From Sitta carolinensis (taxonomy: Eukaryota > Chordata > Aves > Passeriformes > Sittidae), in the NCBI GenBank assembly GCA_032173965.1, contig JAVUNC010000005.1, forward strand, positions 1,054,001 to 1,118,000: 64,000 bases of DNA. The letters are read 5' to 3'. The position numbers and the translations under genes are program-made. Below, in pieces: positions 44,311 to 56,085 of the stretch. Below the pieces are notes generated by a model. The model did not search any database. It was not told where the DNA came from and saw only the letters and a program-made list of their open reading frames with translations. The first letter of the stretch is position 1. The number at the start of each line of letters is the position of its first letter.

Positions 44311-44366
44311 CCAATCAGAGGCGAGCAGGGCGGGCTGCCACCCAATAGAAGGCGAGGAGGGCGGGG
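44311..44366. promoter_or_regulatory. Duplicated CCAAT + GC-box module
   Basis: CCAAT at 44311-44315 is followed by GGGCGGG at 44328-44334. The same arrangement recurs 31 bp later: CCAAT at 44342-44346 and GGGCGGGG at 44359-44366. Between the boxes the two copies also resemble each other (AGAGGCGAGCA versus AGAAGGCGAGGA). These are expected NF-Y and Sp1-family sites about 50-100 bp upstream of the EXOC4 start codon. Confidence 0.7.
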
Positions 44367-44400
44367 CACGCGGCCTCAAGGTGAGGCGCGGCGCCGCGGG

Positions 44401-44419
44401 GCTTTCTGGGAGTTGTAGT
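44401..44419 (-). promoter_or_regulatory. ZNF143/Staf-type motif
   Basis: Minus-strand ACTACAACTCCCAGAAAGC matches the ACTACAAYTCCCAGNA motif bound by ZNF143 (with THAP11/HCFC1), common in vertebrate CpG-island promoters. It sits ~140 bp upstream of the EXOC4 ATG. Confidence 0.75.
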
Positions 44420-45019
44420 TTGCCTAGCGGCGGCGAGGCAAATCCCCAGGCGAACCTTGGACAGGTGGATAAAAATCAGTAAAAAGTTTAAAAATTATCG
44501 ATCTGACAAGATCGCAAAAGCCGTCATTCACTCTGGGTGCGGCAGGAAGCGGGGTGAGGGTATGAGGGATCAAAGCATCCCCTCAGAGCCCTCACGGAGC
44601 AGGCTTGGTTGAAAAGTGAGGGATTTAAATTTTTGTGGAGTTAAAAGCGGGTAAAGTGCGTGAAGTACTTAAATTAACGTGCTCGACGAATAAGTAATGC
44701 TAAATACTCACAGCGTGTCACAGCCTGATCACAAATACACCCACAAGAGTTGCTGACACTTCCCTTGATTTAATGTCTTCAAACTACAATGTTATTAAAA
44801 ATAATTTTCCCCAGTTTTCCGGGGGGAAGGCAGTGAGACCAAAGACGAGCCAGCCCAGGTGATCCTTGACGTGAGCTCCAAAAGCAAACCTGAACTTTTG
44901 GCACAGGAATTGTGGTTTTGGACCTGAGGCCTTCTGGAGGCTGCCCTGGAACACAGACGGAGCAGAAGGATAAAGTAGGGATTTATTAAAAGGGTTTTAT
45001 TAAAAGGGTTTTATTAAAG

Positions 45020-45148
45020 TTTAAAAGGCCTAAATGGGCACTTCTGGACACCACAAAGAGCCCAGCTGGGTCACACCCAAGATGAACCCAAAATGGACAA
45101 CCGACCATGAGGTCTCGTCGGGGTCCCACAAGGTTTGGGACCCCCATT
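45020..45148 (-). mobile_element. ERV internal sequence after LTR-C
   Basis: Read on the minus strand, AATGGGGGTCCCAAACCTTG follows the LTR end, matching the post-LTR block at 22763. It continues as an unmatched segment with a triplicated TTTATTAAAAGGG near 44980-45016. Confidence 0.6.
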
Positions 45149-45565
45149 TGTTGGTTTAAGTCTTTACTTCTGCCCGTGCGTTCAAAGGATGAGACAAAGC
45201 TCTTCAGTTTTTGGTCTCAAGGCTGTTTATTGTTTCTTATCTATAAAATTTTCTTCCTGCCCAGCCCAGGTGTGCTCAGCAGGACAGTCAGAGGCACTCT
45301 GCCTGCCCCCAGGGCGGTGTTATCTTTATATACTGAAAACTACGTGTGACATATTTACAATTATTCCCCAATACCCATCACCTGTGTTGGTGAGCTTCTA
45401 CTCTAAACCAATCCAAAAGTGCCAGCATCATCAGAGAAGAGGGAGGTACAGAAGAAGAAGAAGAAAGGCTAGACACACCCAAATCCCTCCATCTTGTCCC
45501 CAAAAACCCCTCTACAAAGAATCCTAAAATCTCCATTTACCCCCTGTGATACACTAATCATTACA
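45149..45565 (-). mobile_element. LTR-C, inverted copy
   Basis: About 417 bp, minus-strand TGTAATGATT to TAAACCAACA, with TATATAAAG and AATAAAC. Very similar to the LTR at 22356-22762, and like it has element sequence on both sides (to 45735 and to ~45020). Confidence 0.82.
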
Positions 45566-45735
45566 CTATTCAAACTGCTGTGGCTTTCATCTCCTCGTGT
45601 AAAGGTGGCAATTTGCTCCAGGGTTCGTAATGGAGCCCACTGGTGTTCTGGGCTGTGTGCCAGGGTCTCTGAGCCCCTGGCAGGGATCTCAGCAGCTCTG
45701 GAGTCCCAAAGGGATGTCCTGGGCTCCAACAAGGT
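45566..45735 (-). mobile_element. ERV internal sequence before LTR-C
   Basis: Aligns with 22200-22355 (minus strand GAGATCCCTGCCAGGGGCTC, ATTACGAACCCTGGAGCAAA). Confidence 0.65.
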
Positions 45736-46439
45736 CTCACACTTTTATAAGTTCTGGTCCATTAGCATGTTGGAATTAATTGTCTAATTATAGCTTCAGG
45801 TTATGAAGCTCCATCCTCTTTGTTTTTTCTTCTCACTTCACCTTTGGTTTTGTCCTTGGGCCTGAAAGTTCCATTGGTTGAAAAGGAATTGTTTTGTGCA
45901 CCCACTCTGCAAAGAGAGCTTATTTGCACTTAATATGAAACCTAAAACTACCCACGAAAACAGCACAGAATCTTAAAAACATAAAAGCTAAAACTTAAGG
46001 CATCAGAGCAGATGGAGGACTGGAATCTGTTCACAGGCTCAGAAATGCTCTGACACCCAGTGTTCCCTGTGGGGGTCTCTTCCAAGGCAGGATAGTCCAT
46101 ATTCCTATAATGCTGTGATTCCCTGATACTGAACACCAACCTCCTCACCAACTATCCTTGCATCACCACAGACACACCCCAGCCCTTGCCACAGCATCAC
46201 TTTTGGAAAAAGGAAAAGAGGATGTCACCCTGGCGACAGGGCTGGAAATCCAAAGTTTGTTTTTCACCAAACCAACGTCTCCAAGTGCTGCCTCACTTTC
46301 CCCGTGTCTAGGTGAGGGATAAAAGCACTTTTCCAGTCACATCCCTTTTGAGAGCTTGTGTTAAAAAGCACCATGGAAACCTCGGAATTCCTTAGGAAAA
46401 GCAGGAACAACCAGCGTTTGCATCACTTAGAGCATCTAG

Positions 46440-47460
46440 TTCATTCCATCATGTCAAACACGTTGCTCTTCCAGAAGTGATTTTTTTCTGCCCAAAGCTG
46501 CACCTTAACGATTTAATTGCATGGAAATTGCTGAAATCTGTAGGTGAGTCGAGAGTAGCCATTTATAGAGCTGTATTTGAAATACGAGGTAATTGGAAGC
46601 GTGATAATTCCTTATTTACAAGGGGAAGAATTCCACCGTTGCTGTTGTGGAAAACCTCTATTTATTACAATCAATAGCTGTATCTATGATCATTAGCAGA
46701 AGGGTAGAGCAAGAGCATGGGCATTTTAATTCTGAAATAACAGATACTTTATTCCTGAATAGGCAATATGTTTTCAGAACAGAATAATTACCCCGAAGTA
46801 AAGCGATTTTAATCTGCAGGTAGGGTGTGCACTTCGGCGTGTTCTGCTGAATTTCCCCTGTGCTGACGAGCTCTCAGCTCCACAATTTCCTATTCAGCTA
46901 TGCCAGAACAAAAAAATCTCATTTTCCCTCTTCTTCTGAGCAGGTTTGCCGATGCCTTTGCCCAAGGACGGTGATTTGAATGGCGAGAGGTTTGCGCTGC
47001 GGCTGGAGGGAGTTTTCCCTCAAACTGCCCACTTGCCAATATTGTTTTTGTTAATTGGCAATTCCCATCGACTGCTCCGGGCCAGCACAGCCTGGAGCCT
47101 GCGGTGGAGGTGAAATCGATGGGTCCCACCTTTTCATTCCTGGCAGCTCCAATAATCACCTCATTTAGGAGGAACTTCATCAGGACAAACAACGGCAGAT
47201 CTCCCCCAGAACTGCGACCCGGCTGGCTTTTCAATCCTGGGCTCTAATTGCTAAATCACTGCCCGCTTTCATTGACCAGCCCTTTCCCTTTATTCCTCAC
47301 CCAAGCAAAGCCGTAGGTGGGAATTTATCTTTTCTTTAAATGAAAGGGGAGAAATCAACAGAGGCCCGGCTGAACGCTGAGATCTCTCTTGATTATTAAT
47401 TATATGACACAATGAGGCTGAAGGGTCATGAGAACATCATTTTTCCATACACAATTTACA
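46440..47460. other. Unique AT-rich intergenic stretch, candidate conserved non-coding DNA
   Basis: About 1 kb without any recognised repeat, rich in homeodomain-like TAATT cores. It holds a perfect 8-bp inverted repeat TTGCCAAT (47033-47040) / ATTGGCAA (47054-47061). Conservation cannot be judged from one sequence. Confidence 0.3.
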
Positions 47461-50164
47461 AAAAAGGGTCTCGATCTGAAAGCTGAGGGAAGGGAAAACA
47501 GGTGAAGGAATTTTTTTTTCTTTCTCATATTCCTTTCACGTAGTGTTTTAGTACTCTAAGGTGTATCTGGTAAAACGGGTGGTTCCTGGATTACTCAAAC
47601 CAAAGAAAGTCCAAACTGACAGACAAAGTGTTCACGATGATGAATGAATCCCTGTCACAACTCGTCAAGAGAGATCAGGTCGGCTCAGTAGAGGGTGCCC
47701 CCGTTCCGAAGGGACTGGGAATCCCAGATGCTTTCCCTCCTCCTCCCCATCCATCTTCCCTTCTATAATAAAAGAGGAAAGGAGGGGCGAGCTTGTACTG
47801 AGCTGTTCCTCATCACCTGGGCCAGTGTCCCAGGGGAACACCACAATGTGCAGAGTTCTGCCAAAGAGAATTCTGAAGAGGCACAGGCAGAGCAGTTCCT
47901 TGGGAAATGTTGTTTATTCCCTTGGGAAGTGTTTTACAAACTCCACTGGCCAGAGTTCCCTTCCCCACGTGACTTGTGTGACACTAAGGGATCGCTTCAC
48001 TCCTTCCCTCAGGTAATTTTACCTGCAATCCCTTCCCACAGTTTATCCCCTGATATTTTCTGAGTGTTTCCTGGGAATTCCTAAACCTAAGAGATTTAGG
48101 GCTGATGTACACACAGGGTCTCTCAACCACAGCTTTAACATTTTTTTAAAAATACCCCAAGTACTTCATTATTTCTTTTCAAACATTAGCGAAAATGTCA
48201 GACCAAAGGGTCCAGCTCACACCAGCTTCTTGCAGGTGTAATTGCCTTCTTTATATTGGTTAAAATGAAATCCCCCTTGACTTCCAGCAGTGTAGATGAC
48301 ACAGAGTGTAGGCCAGAATTTCCACCTAAGCTGTAGGAGCAGTTCTGCCTGTAGAAAGTGAGCCTAATCCTGATGGCATCTCTCAGTCAGTTTAATAAAA
48401 TCTATTTTACCCTTCTTACAGAGCTGGTCACCCCCACAACAGCTGCATTAAGCTGAAATTGGTGTGTGGGTAAAGAATCAGGTTCCAGCCACCCTCTTCT
48501 TACAAATAATTCTGGTTTTCTTATGAAGCTTTACCAAGCTTTGCCAAACTGCCTGAGTAAAGAACTGAGTGAAAGTGTGCTGAAACATCAGGATTTGGCT
48601 CTAGGATGAGGCACACATCTGGATGACCTCATTGTTCCTATTTACCATTAAATAAGTGTGAACTCGAAGCTGGTTTATGTTGTTTTTTAGATTTTCTGCA
48701 CAGCAACAATCAGTTTCTCCTCCCAGCATGTAGCTGCCATCAATTCTTTTTGTCTCTGTGAATAAGAAGAAACTCCTGGGGCAGGAGAAGAAGTTGCCTG
48801 GCTCAATGCTGGGAATCAAGGCAGAGATATGATTCAAATGTCTCCTTATTGTTTTTTTTTGCCTCCTGACATTTCCCACGTTGTGCTGGGTTCTGCTGCT
48901 GCAGAAAAATAATAGCTAAGATTAAGTTAAGTGGAAAAATACTGCTGCTTTTCCAATGTCAAAGCCACAGAACCTCTGGTAATGCAGTCCCTGAGGGGAA
49001 GCAGAGCAGGTGTGAGGTGTTGCTCTTCAAAGGCAGGTAAAATGCTGTAAAAGAGGATGTTCTTCTCAACAATTTTTTAACAAATCCAGTTATTTGGTTT
49101 ATTTCTCCCCCTTTATTTTACTTATCCTCACTAAGGGATTGCTGTTTTTACAGTTGTCCACAGGCATTTTCCAAGTCCTCAGGTGAACCAGTGCAGGCTG
49201 CTTGTTGGCTTCTTGCAATTAAAATCCTGAAGTCCTAATCTTCCTTTGGAACCATGGAAAACCTCAGGTATATGAGAGACATAAAAAACAACACTCCCAT
49301 TCCAACTCTCCCATGTTTATGGTCCCCCCCTTCTGTAAAGAAGTTTTTAGATCCCACCCACGAACTTTTTATTTTAACCCAGCTCCATTAAGTTCCTCAT
49401 CTTTTGACTTGTGGATTTGTTGGCCATCAGGTGATAGCCAAGCCTAAATTCCTACAGTTTTGGGGGAAACAGGTGGCTGGGTAGAAAAGAAAATCCCAGA
49501 AATCCTACTGGCACTGAGGGGCACTTGGAACCACTTGGTTCAACATCTATCCCAGCAAACCCATTTGGGAGGAAGAGTTCATGGATGTCTCAACTCCAGG
49601 AAAAACCCTCAGGTCAGAGCCCCACCTAATTAAACCACAGGCAGCTGAGCAGGACAAATGTTGGAGACAAGACTTCAGAAATTCCAATGCTCACAGAAAT
49701 ATTTCATCCTGCTGTATGAAGCTTTGGATATTTTCTGGTCTGTGTAAGCAGAAGCTCCAGGCAAGAGAAACAAGAACTTGAACTGAGGTGAGTAAAGCTC
49801 CTGGTACTTGTATTTCCAAGGGAAGCGGCGCCGGTATCAATCCTCCTGAAATGAGACATCAGCCAGCCAATTTCAAGGCTTGTCTTGCAGAAAATGGGGC
49901 ACAAGATTCAGCAGCTGAACAGCCCTGCTGGCCTCAAATTTAATTTGCTCTGAGGTGATCTAAGAGCAGGATAATACCATGGTTGTTGTACTTCTAGAGT
50001 GCTTTTGACAAAGTAAATCTATCACTGGCAGGCACCACAACCCCTGCTTCTCAGGAGGAGCTGTGACCCACAGATGCTAAAATCAAGCACACAACAACAA
50101 TCCCCACTCGCCTGACAATCTCAGGGATTTGCTGCCAAGAGGAGAAGAAACTGGAGTGATCTGT

Positions 50165-50505
50165 GCTCGGTCTGCAGCTCACCACAGGGGCTGGGAGGGG
50201 TATTCACAGGACCAATTGCCTGGTCAGGCTCTGCTCCTAGGGAATAATGGATGGGGTGAGAGGAAACAGCCTCAAGCTGCACCAGGGAACGTTCACTTCG
50301 GATATCAGGAGGAATGTTTTCATGGGAAGCGTTGTTAAGAGTGGGAATGAGTGCTCAGGGAGGTCTGGAGTCCCCACCCCTGGAGGTGTCCAAGGAAGGC
50401 CTGGAGGTGGCACTCAGTGCTCTGGGCTGGGGACAAGGTGGGGATTGGTCACAGCATGGTCTTGGAGGGCTTTCCCAACCCAAATGATTCTGTGGTTTTG
50501 CAGAA
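50165..50505 (+). mobile_element. CR1 LINE 3' fragment
   Basis: AGGAAACAGCCTCAAGCTGC, GGATATCAGGAGGAATGTTT, GGAGGTGTCCAAGGAAGGCC to TTCCCAACCCAAATGATTCT. Confidence 0.88.
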
Positions 50506-50819
50506 AATGAAGCCCCTTTGAAAAGGCTTCCCACACTGCTGTTAGAAATCTGAGCCTCCCACTCTTTGACCAGCACCTTCTCAGCCTTCATTTTCACAAA
50601 AAAACCCAAAAAAAAATCATGAAGGAAAAGCTTTTGTTTTGGTGAGCTTCTTTAAGCAAAAGCCCTTCAGACCTTCTGTACTGTAATATCCCACTCTGAG
50701 CTTCAATGATCCTGTGTCTGTCACATGTGGCTGATGGTTTGTGGCTGTGTTGCCTTTGGTGGTGCCAGCCAAATTCACCCTGACCACTGCTGTGCTCCCT
50801 CCCCCTGCCCGTGCCTGGG

Positions 50820-51096
50820 TCAGCATGAGGCCAGGATGAGAGGAAACGGCCTCAAGTTGTGCCAGGGGAGGTTTATATTGGATATGAGGAATTTTTTTTT
50901 CATGAAAAAAGTTGTAAAGGATTAGAGGAGGCCACCCAGGGCAGTGGTGGTGTGACCATCCCTGAAAATGTTCAAAAATTGTGAGGATGGGGCACTTGAG
51001 GGCATGGTTCAATGAGGAACATGGTGGTGCTGGGTTGACAGTTGGACTTGATGATCCTAAAGGTCTTTTCCAACCTTAACAATTCCATGATTTTAT
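50820..51096 (+). mobile_element. CR1 LINE 3' fragment
   Basis: GAGAGGAAACGGCCTCAAGT through GGACTTGATGATCCTAAAGG to CAACCTTAACAATTCCATGA. Same orientation and subtype as the copy 0.6 kb upstream. Confidence 0.9.
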
Positions 51097-52844
51097 GTGC
51101 CCAGACTCAGCTCCACAGTTCAGGTGATGGAGAAGGGTTTGACTTTCCTCTTGCCTAAAACCTTACAATGCATCACCTTGGAACTATTCCAGTTGGGTGG
51201 GGAAGGTGAACCCTGAGGTCACTGCCCTGACTCTCAGGCTGGGCAAATCTAAAATTCCTGGACAAAGTTCCAGTTCAGAGTTTGAACTGGACCCTGTTGA
51301 GCAGCAGCCAAGCTGCAAGAGGCCAGTGATGGTAATTCCCAAATGTTTGGTGGTGTGAAGGGTTTGTGGGCAGAGTGAGGATGCTCAGAGAGCTGCAGGC
51401 TTTGAAAGCCTTGTGATAAAGGGCCAAGTGAAGCACCAAATCTACAGGAACAGGCTTCAATCAACTTTATTGCACAGCAACGTTCTGTGGGCACTCAATA
51501 AGGCTGAAGACTGATATCTTCAGTGTTTTCTGTTGTTGTCAGCAAGAAGGACAGAATCAGCAAGACAGATCCTTGCAGATGAATCCCACGACTCCTTCAC
51601 CACTCCGGGGTTGGAGACACAGTGGGGTGGGAGATTTTGGGCTGTTTCACCCATAATCTTTCAGTCACCAAAAGATCTGGCAGCTCTTTAAAAGATGTCA
51701 GTGGAGCAGAGGTGACCTTTGAGGTCCACCTGACCTTTGGAACACAAGAAAGATGAGTCTCTTGTGAGATTCACTTGGAATTGCAGGAATTTAAGCTGTC
51801 AGTGCACCTGAAAAGTTCCTAGAGGTGGTGGTGTATCCAAATGATTCAGCAGAGGTTTTGTGATTCCCATTGAAAGTCTGGTCAGGCAATATTAAATACT
51901 CAGCAAGAAAATGAAGTGTTACCTGCTGTACATCTATAAAATGAAATGTAATGTGATAAAATGAGCTAAAAGGTCTCCTCATCACTGTGTTAAAAACGGC
52001 ACTGGTGTGACTGCTGTGGCTGGGTAACAGTTCCCCTTCAGGAAAGGCAAGTCCTACAATGTAATATCATTTTTTTTCCTCATGATCTTTATGGGTTTGG
52101 GAAAAAAAAACAAAAAACACACACTTCAAGGAGTACCCAGCTCCAGGGGTCTGGTGAAAAATTAGATCAGCACAAGGAACAGGTATTTCCCACAAACTAA
52201 GAGGTGTCTGTCAGAGCAGGTGCTGGAGATGACCGGGCACTGAAGGCCATTCAGCTGCTCCTTTTCTTGTCTTTCATCACCCCTTCCCTGCCACCCTCCA
52301 TTCCCCATCCTTCCCCAAATCATCTCCTGCTTCCCACTGTGTCCCCTCTTCCTTCTTCTTCACATTTTCCTAACGTCCTCCACTAAACACCGCTGATCTT
52401 TAAAAAATTTAGTGACACAACCTAAATTTACAAATCATTGGGCTGCTGGTTCCTGAGTTAGATCTTTCTCCTTAACTCATGTACCTCATCTATTTGAATT
52501 ATAAACTCATCAGGGCAGAGGCCACATTTTAACCGTGGCATAGTGGAGATTAATGTAGCATAATTAAGCAGGATAATAAAATACACCTCAGTGAAGGCTG
52601 AAATGTAAATTGTGGAACCCAGGTTGGTTTCATTGCTCTTAGAGTGTAACATGTGATGCCTTTTTTCTTACTTCTTTCATAATTTAGATGAGGGGATTTA
52701 ATGCAGCGAGTCCTGCAGGAAATTGTCACTGAGAAAGATCTGCTGATGGGCTGCTCCCCCAGGCCCATCAGAAATTGTTCTTCTTACTGAAATTGTGTCC
52801 CATGTGTCCTGTGTTACCTTCCCCAGGCCTCCAGCCATTTCCTG

Positions 52845-53160
52845 GGCTTGCAAGGAAACTGGAGAGGGACTTTGGACAGGGGGATGGAGTGCTGGAACAA
52901 GGGGGAATGGATTTAAACTGCCAGAGGGTGGGGATGGATGGGATATTGGGAAGGAATTCCTGGGGGCGCGGGCAGGAGCTGGCACAGGGTGCCCAGAGCA
53001 GCTGAGACTGCCCCTGGATCCCTGGAATTGTCCAAAGCCAGGCTGGATGGAGCATGGAGCAACCTGGGATGGTGGAAGGGGTCCCTGCTGTGGCAGGGGG
53101 TGGCACTGGATGGGATTTAAGGTCCCTTCCCACCAAACCATTCCATGATTCTGTGATTTG
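52845..53160 (+). mobile_element. CR1 LINE 3' fragment
   Basis: GAGAGGGACTTTGGACAGGG, CAGAGCAGCTGAGACTGCCC to ACCAAACCATTCCATGATTC, followed by TGTGATTT of the terminal repeat. Confidence 0.9.
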
Positions 53161-55635
53161 ATGTCACTATGTCAGAAGATCTCCAGAGCTCTCCACCTTC
53201 TCCTGTGCCTGTGCCACCCTCATGAAACTGGGGCCAACATCTTTCTTGTGTTGGGGGCTACACAACCTGGATATGTGATAACAACAAATATCCACGCTGG
53301 ATTTGTGTTCTCCTGAAATTCTCTGTATTGGTGTCCAGATTCCCTCATGGATCAGTGTCCAGGGAGCAGAGTGGCCCCACCCAGCCGTGCTCATGGGGTT
53401 ATGCAGGGCAGCCATGGATTTAGGCAGACAAGAAGAGATGAAAAGAAGTGAACAGCCTTTGCTGTGTGCTTCTCACACCCAGGGAGAAAGGAACCAGAGG
53501 AGATAAATACAGCTTCACTTTCATTTTTCCAAGGGAAGAAGCAATAAATTTGTAGCCTTGGGTTATGAACCTCCTGGTCTCTCAATTGCTGTCTCAGCTG
53601 TGGTCATTATGAGTTCAGTAAATTTTGGAACCTTTGCAAAATTCTGCAGCCTCTTCATGAGAAGCCCTTTGTGTGAAGACGGTTTAGTTCAGTGGATACA
53701 GAAGTTGCTGGAGTGGGATGGCAGGAAAAGCCATGAGGGTAGAGATATTCCTCACTGTATTTCTTACGAAGTTAATGCTCCCTTGCTTCCATGGAATAAG
53801 AAGGGGCTGGAATATCTCTGAGAACTTTATTCCCACCACAGCTGGAAATATAAATCAACATGCTGCAGAAGGAAAACAAAATCCAGAGACTTTTTTTTCT
53901 CTTGTTTGGTTTCCTTCTTTCCATGGTGGCCCCACGTGCTCAGTTCTCCTGAGCTGGGAAAGAGCAGGGAATGCAGAGAGGAGCTTGGAGCCCCCAGGGA
54001 TCACAGCAAGTGGGCAGCTGGGCTGGCTCCCACCTGAAAGCTCTGGGTGCAGCTCTCTCCTCTGGGAGGTGTCACTGGGGGATTCAGGCATGATAATGGA
54101 TCTTGGGAACGCAGGAAAATTCTCTTTTTGAAATCCCTGCAGGCTATCTGAGTAACCAACAACCATCCCTTGAGACAGAAAGTTTTCATTCTGCAACTCA
54201 GAAGCCTCTTTCCCCCAGCAGAGCTGCTCACCAGAACGGGACAAGTCCTGTCTCCCACTTAAAAAAATGTGGTGTTGTCACCCTTTCCCCATCCAGAACA
54301 CCCTGAGATGAGCCCAGCTCACTGTCTGAACCCCTGTCACAGGAAGGAGTGGCCTCCTGGGGTGGTAGCACAAGGGTCAGAACACCCATCCAACCTTGAG
54401 CAGTTCTTCTCACCCCTCCCCTCCTGGGGACCATACAAGCCCACTCTGAAATCAGTAAGGCTCCTTCATTCCCAGGCTGAAGGTCTTGAATTGCAAAACC
54501 CACCCAAAATGTGAAAATGAGCACAACAAATAAGAAAAAAAAAAAAAAAAGAGATCTGGCATTAAGCCAGGTAAAATCGAAGTGTTCCAAACTCATGTAG
54601 GTACCAAAGGAAAAGGGGGACAACTCAGGCTGAGAATGAGGGATGCAGAAAGCCCTGACTAGGAAAGTGGCACTGTGGGCCTGATGAAGAAATGAGAGGG
54701 GACAGCTTGGAGTTAAATATCAAAGTCCAGACAGGTGAGATTACAACAGAATGAAACCCAAGCATGGAATAATGTTCTGCTGGGAATTGTCCTACTGTGC
54801 TGCCAAGGACCAAATTTCCCATTGTCTCTGCTCGAAAATCCTCTGTGCAAAGAAGACCTTTGGCAGCTCGGATCTGGATTTGGCATTGCAGACCAACATT
54901 AATCCTCAGCAATTACAAAGTGTTTTCAGGCTGACCTTCTCCTGCCACATGGAAGCCAGGCAGGAGGTTTGGAATGTGTCTCCAAGGCTTGGATCATAAC
55001 ATTTATGCTGCAATCAGAGTGGCTGCAGACCATGTGGATGTGCCTGGGAGAGCTCTAAAAGCTGTCTGGGGAGGCAGAGAGAGGGGCAGCATGCACAGTG
55101 GGATGCTCAGAGCCAGCTGCAAGCCCTGCCTCAGAGGGCAGAAATGCTGCAGCCTTTAGCTCAGCATCCCTCTGATTAGTGCTGCTGGTGATTGGCTCTG
55201 TGGGTTAAAACTGGGGCCTGGCTGCTGGGGCTCTTTGAAGGAGGTGACTCAGGTGACCCCAAAAATCAGCAGGCAGCAAACAATGGGGTCCTTGGCTGGA
55301 GGTATCCACCTGTGCTTGCACTTCCCAGTTACACACTGGCCCAGGTGGGGCCTTGGAGTTGCCTCAAGTGGCCCACGGTGTGGGAACCCTCGGAGAAGAG
55401 ATGGATCCACAAAAAGCTGGGATCTGGGGAGTTAAGACAAGGCTGATTTTTTAAGGTAGGAGGCAGATTGTGATGTGAGGGAAAGACTCAGCCTGGATTC
55501 TGGAAGTGCTCCATGGATCGTTCCCTGCTGTGTTGAGGGAAAGAGCCAGCAGCTATTCCAGGAGCTCTCACCCTCCTCTTGTAGGACTTGGCTTAGCCTG
55601 CCTCCAATGCCTGCCCAAATGCCAGAGGGAAGATA

Positions 55636-56085
55636 GAATGGGAAGGATGGGAATAGGAATGGAATGGGAAGGAATGGGAAGGAGGAATGGGAATGGAATA
55701 AAGGGAATGGATAGGAATGGGAACAGGAATGGGAATGGAATGGGAATGGGAATAGGAATGGGAATGGGAATGGAATGGGAATAGGAATAGGAATGGGAAT
55801 GGGAATGGGAATGGGAATGGGAATGGGAATGAAGGAATGGAATGGGAATGGGAAGGGAATGGGAATGGAATGGAAGGAATGGGAATGGGAATGGGAACGG
55901 GAATGGGAATGGGAATAGGAATGGAATGGAATGGGAATGGAATGGGAATGGGAATGAGAATGGGAATAGGAATGGGAATGGGAATGGGAATGGATGGAAT
56001 GGGGGGGGAATAGGAATGGGAATGGGAATGGGAATGGGAATAGGAATGGGAATGGGAACGGGAACGGGAATGGGAATGGGAATGG
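55636..56085. repeat. (GGGAAT)n microsatellite array
   Basis: About 450 bp of GGGAAT hexamers mixed with GGAAT pentamers and ATAGGAAT variants. All long ORFs here are compositional. Confidence 0.95.

Larger units (their letters stand above)
44060..44460 (-). promoter_or_regulatory. EXOC4: EXOC4 CpG-island promoter
   Basis: This block of several hundred bases is dense in CG dinucleotides and surrounds exon 1, in contrast to the AT-rich flanks. There is no TATA box near the expected start site. It holds two CCAAT boxes, two GC boxes, a ZNF143-type motif and a YY1/TISU element. That set is typical of broadly expressed housekeeping genes. The transcription start is inferred to lie only a few tens of bases upstream of the ATG (about 44270-44295), because TISU elements go with very short 5' leaders. 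Confidence 0.8.

Noticed and set aside
43367..44314. 315-codon minus-strand ORF starting upstream of exon 1
   Set aside because: It is exon 1 read through its GTACGG donor into intronic CR1; only the first 28 codons from the TISU ATG are supported.
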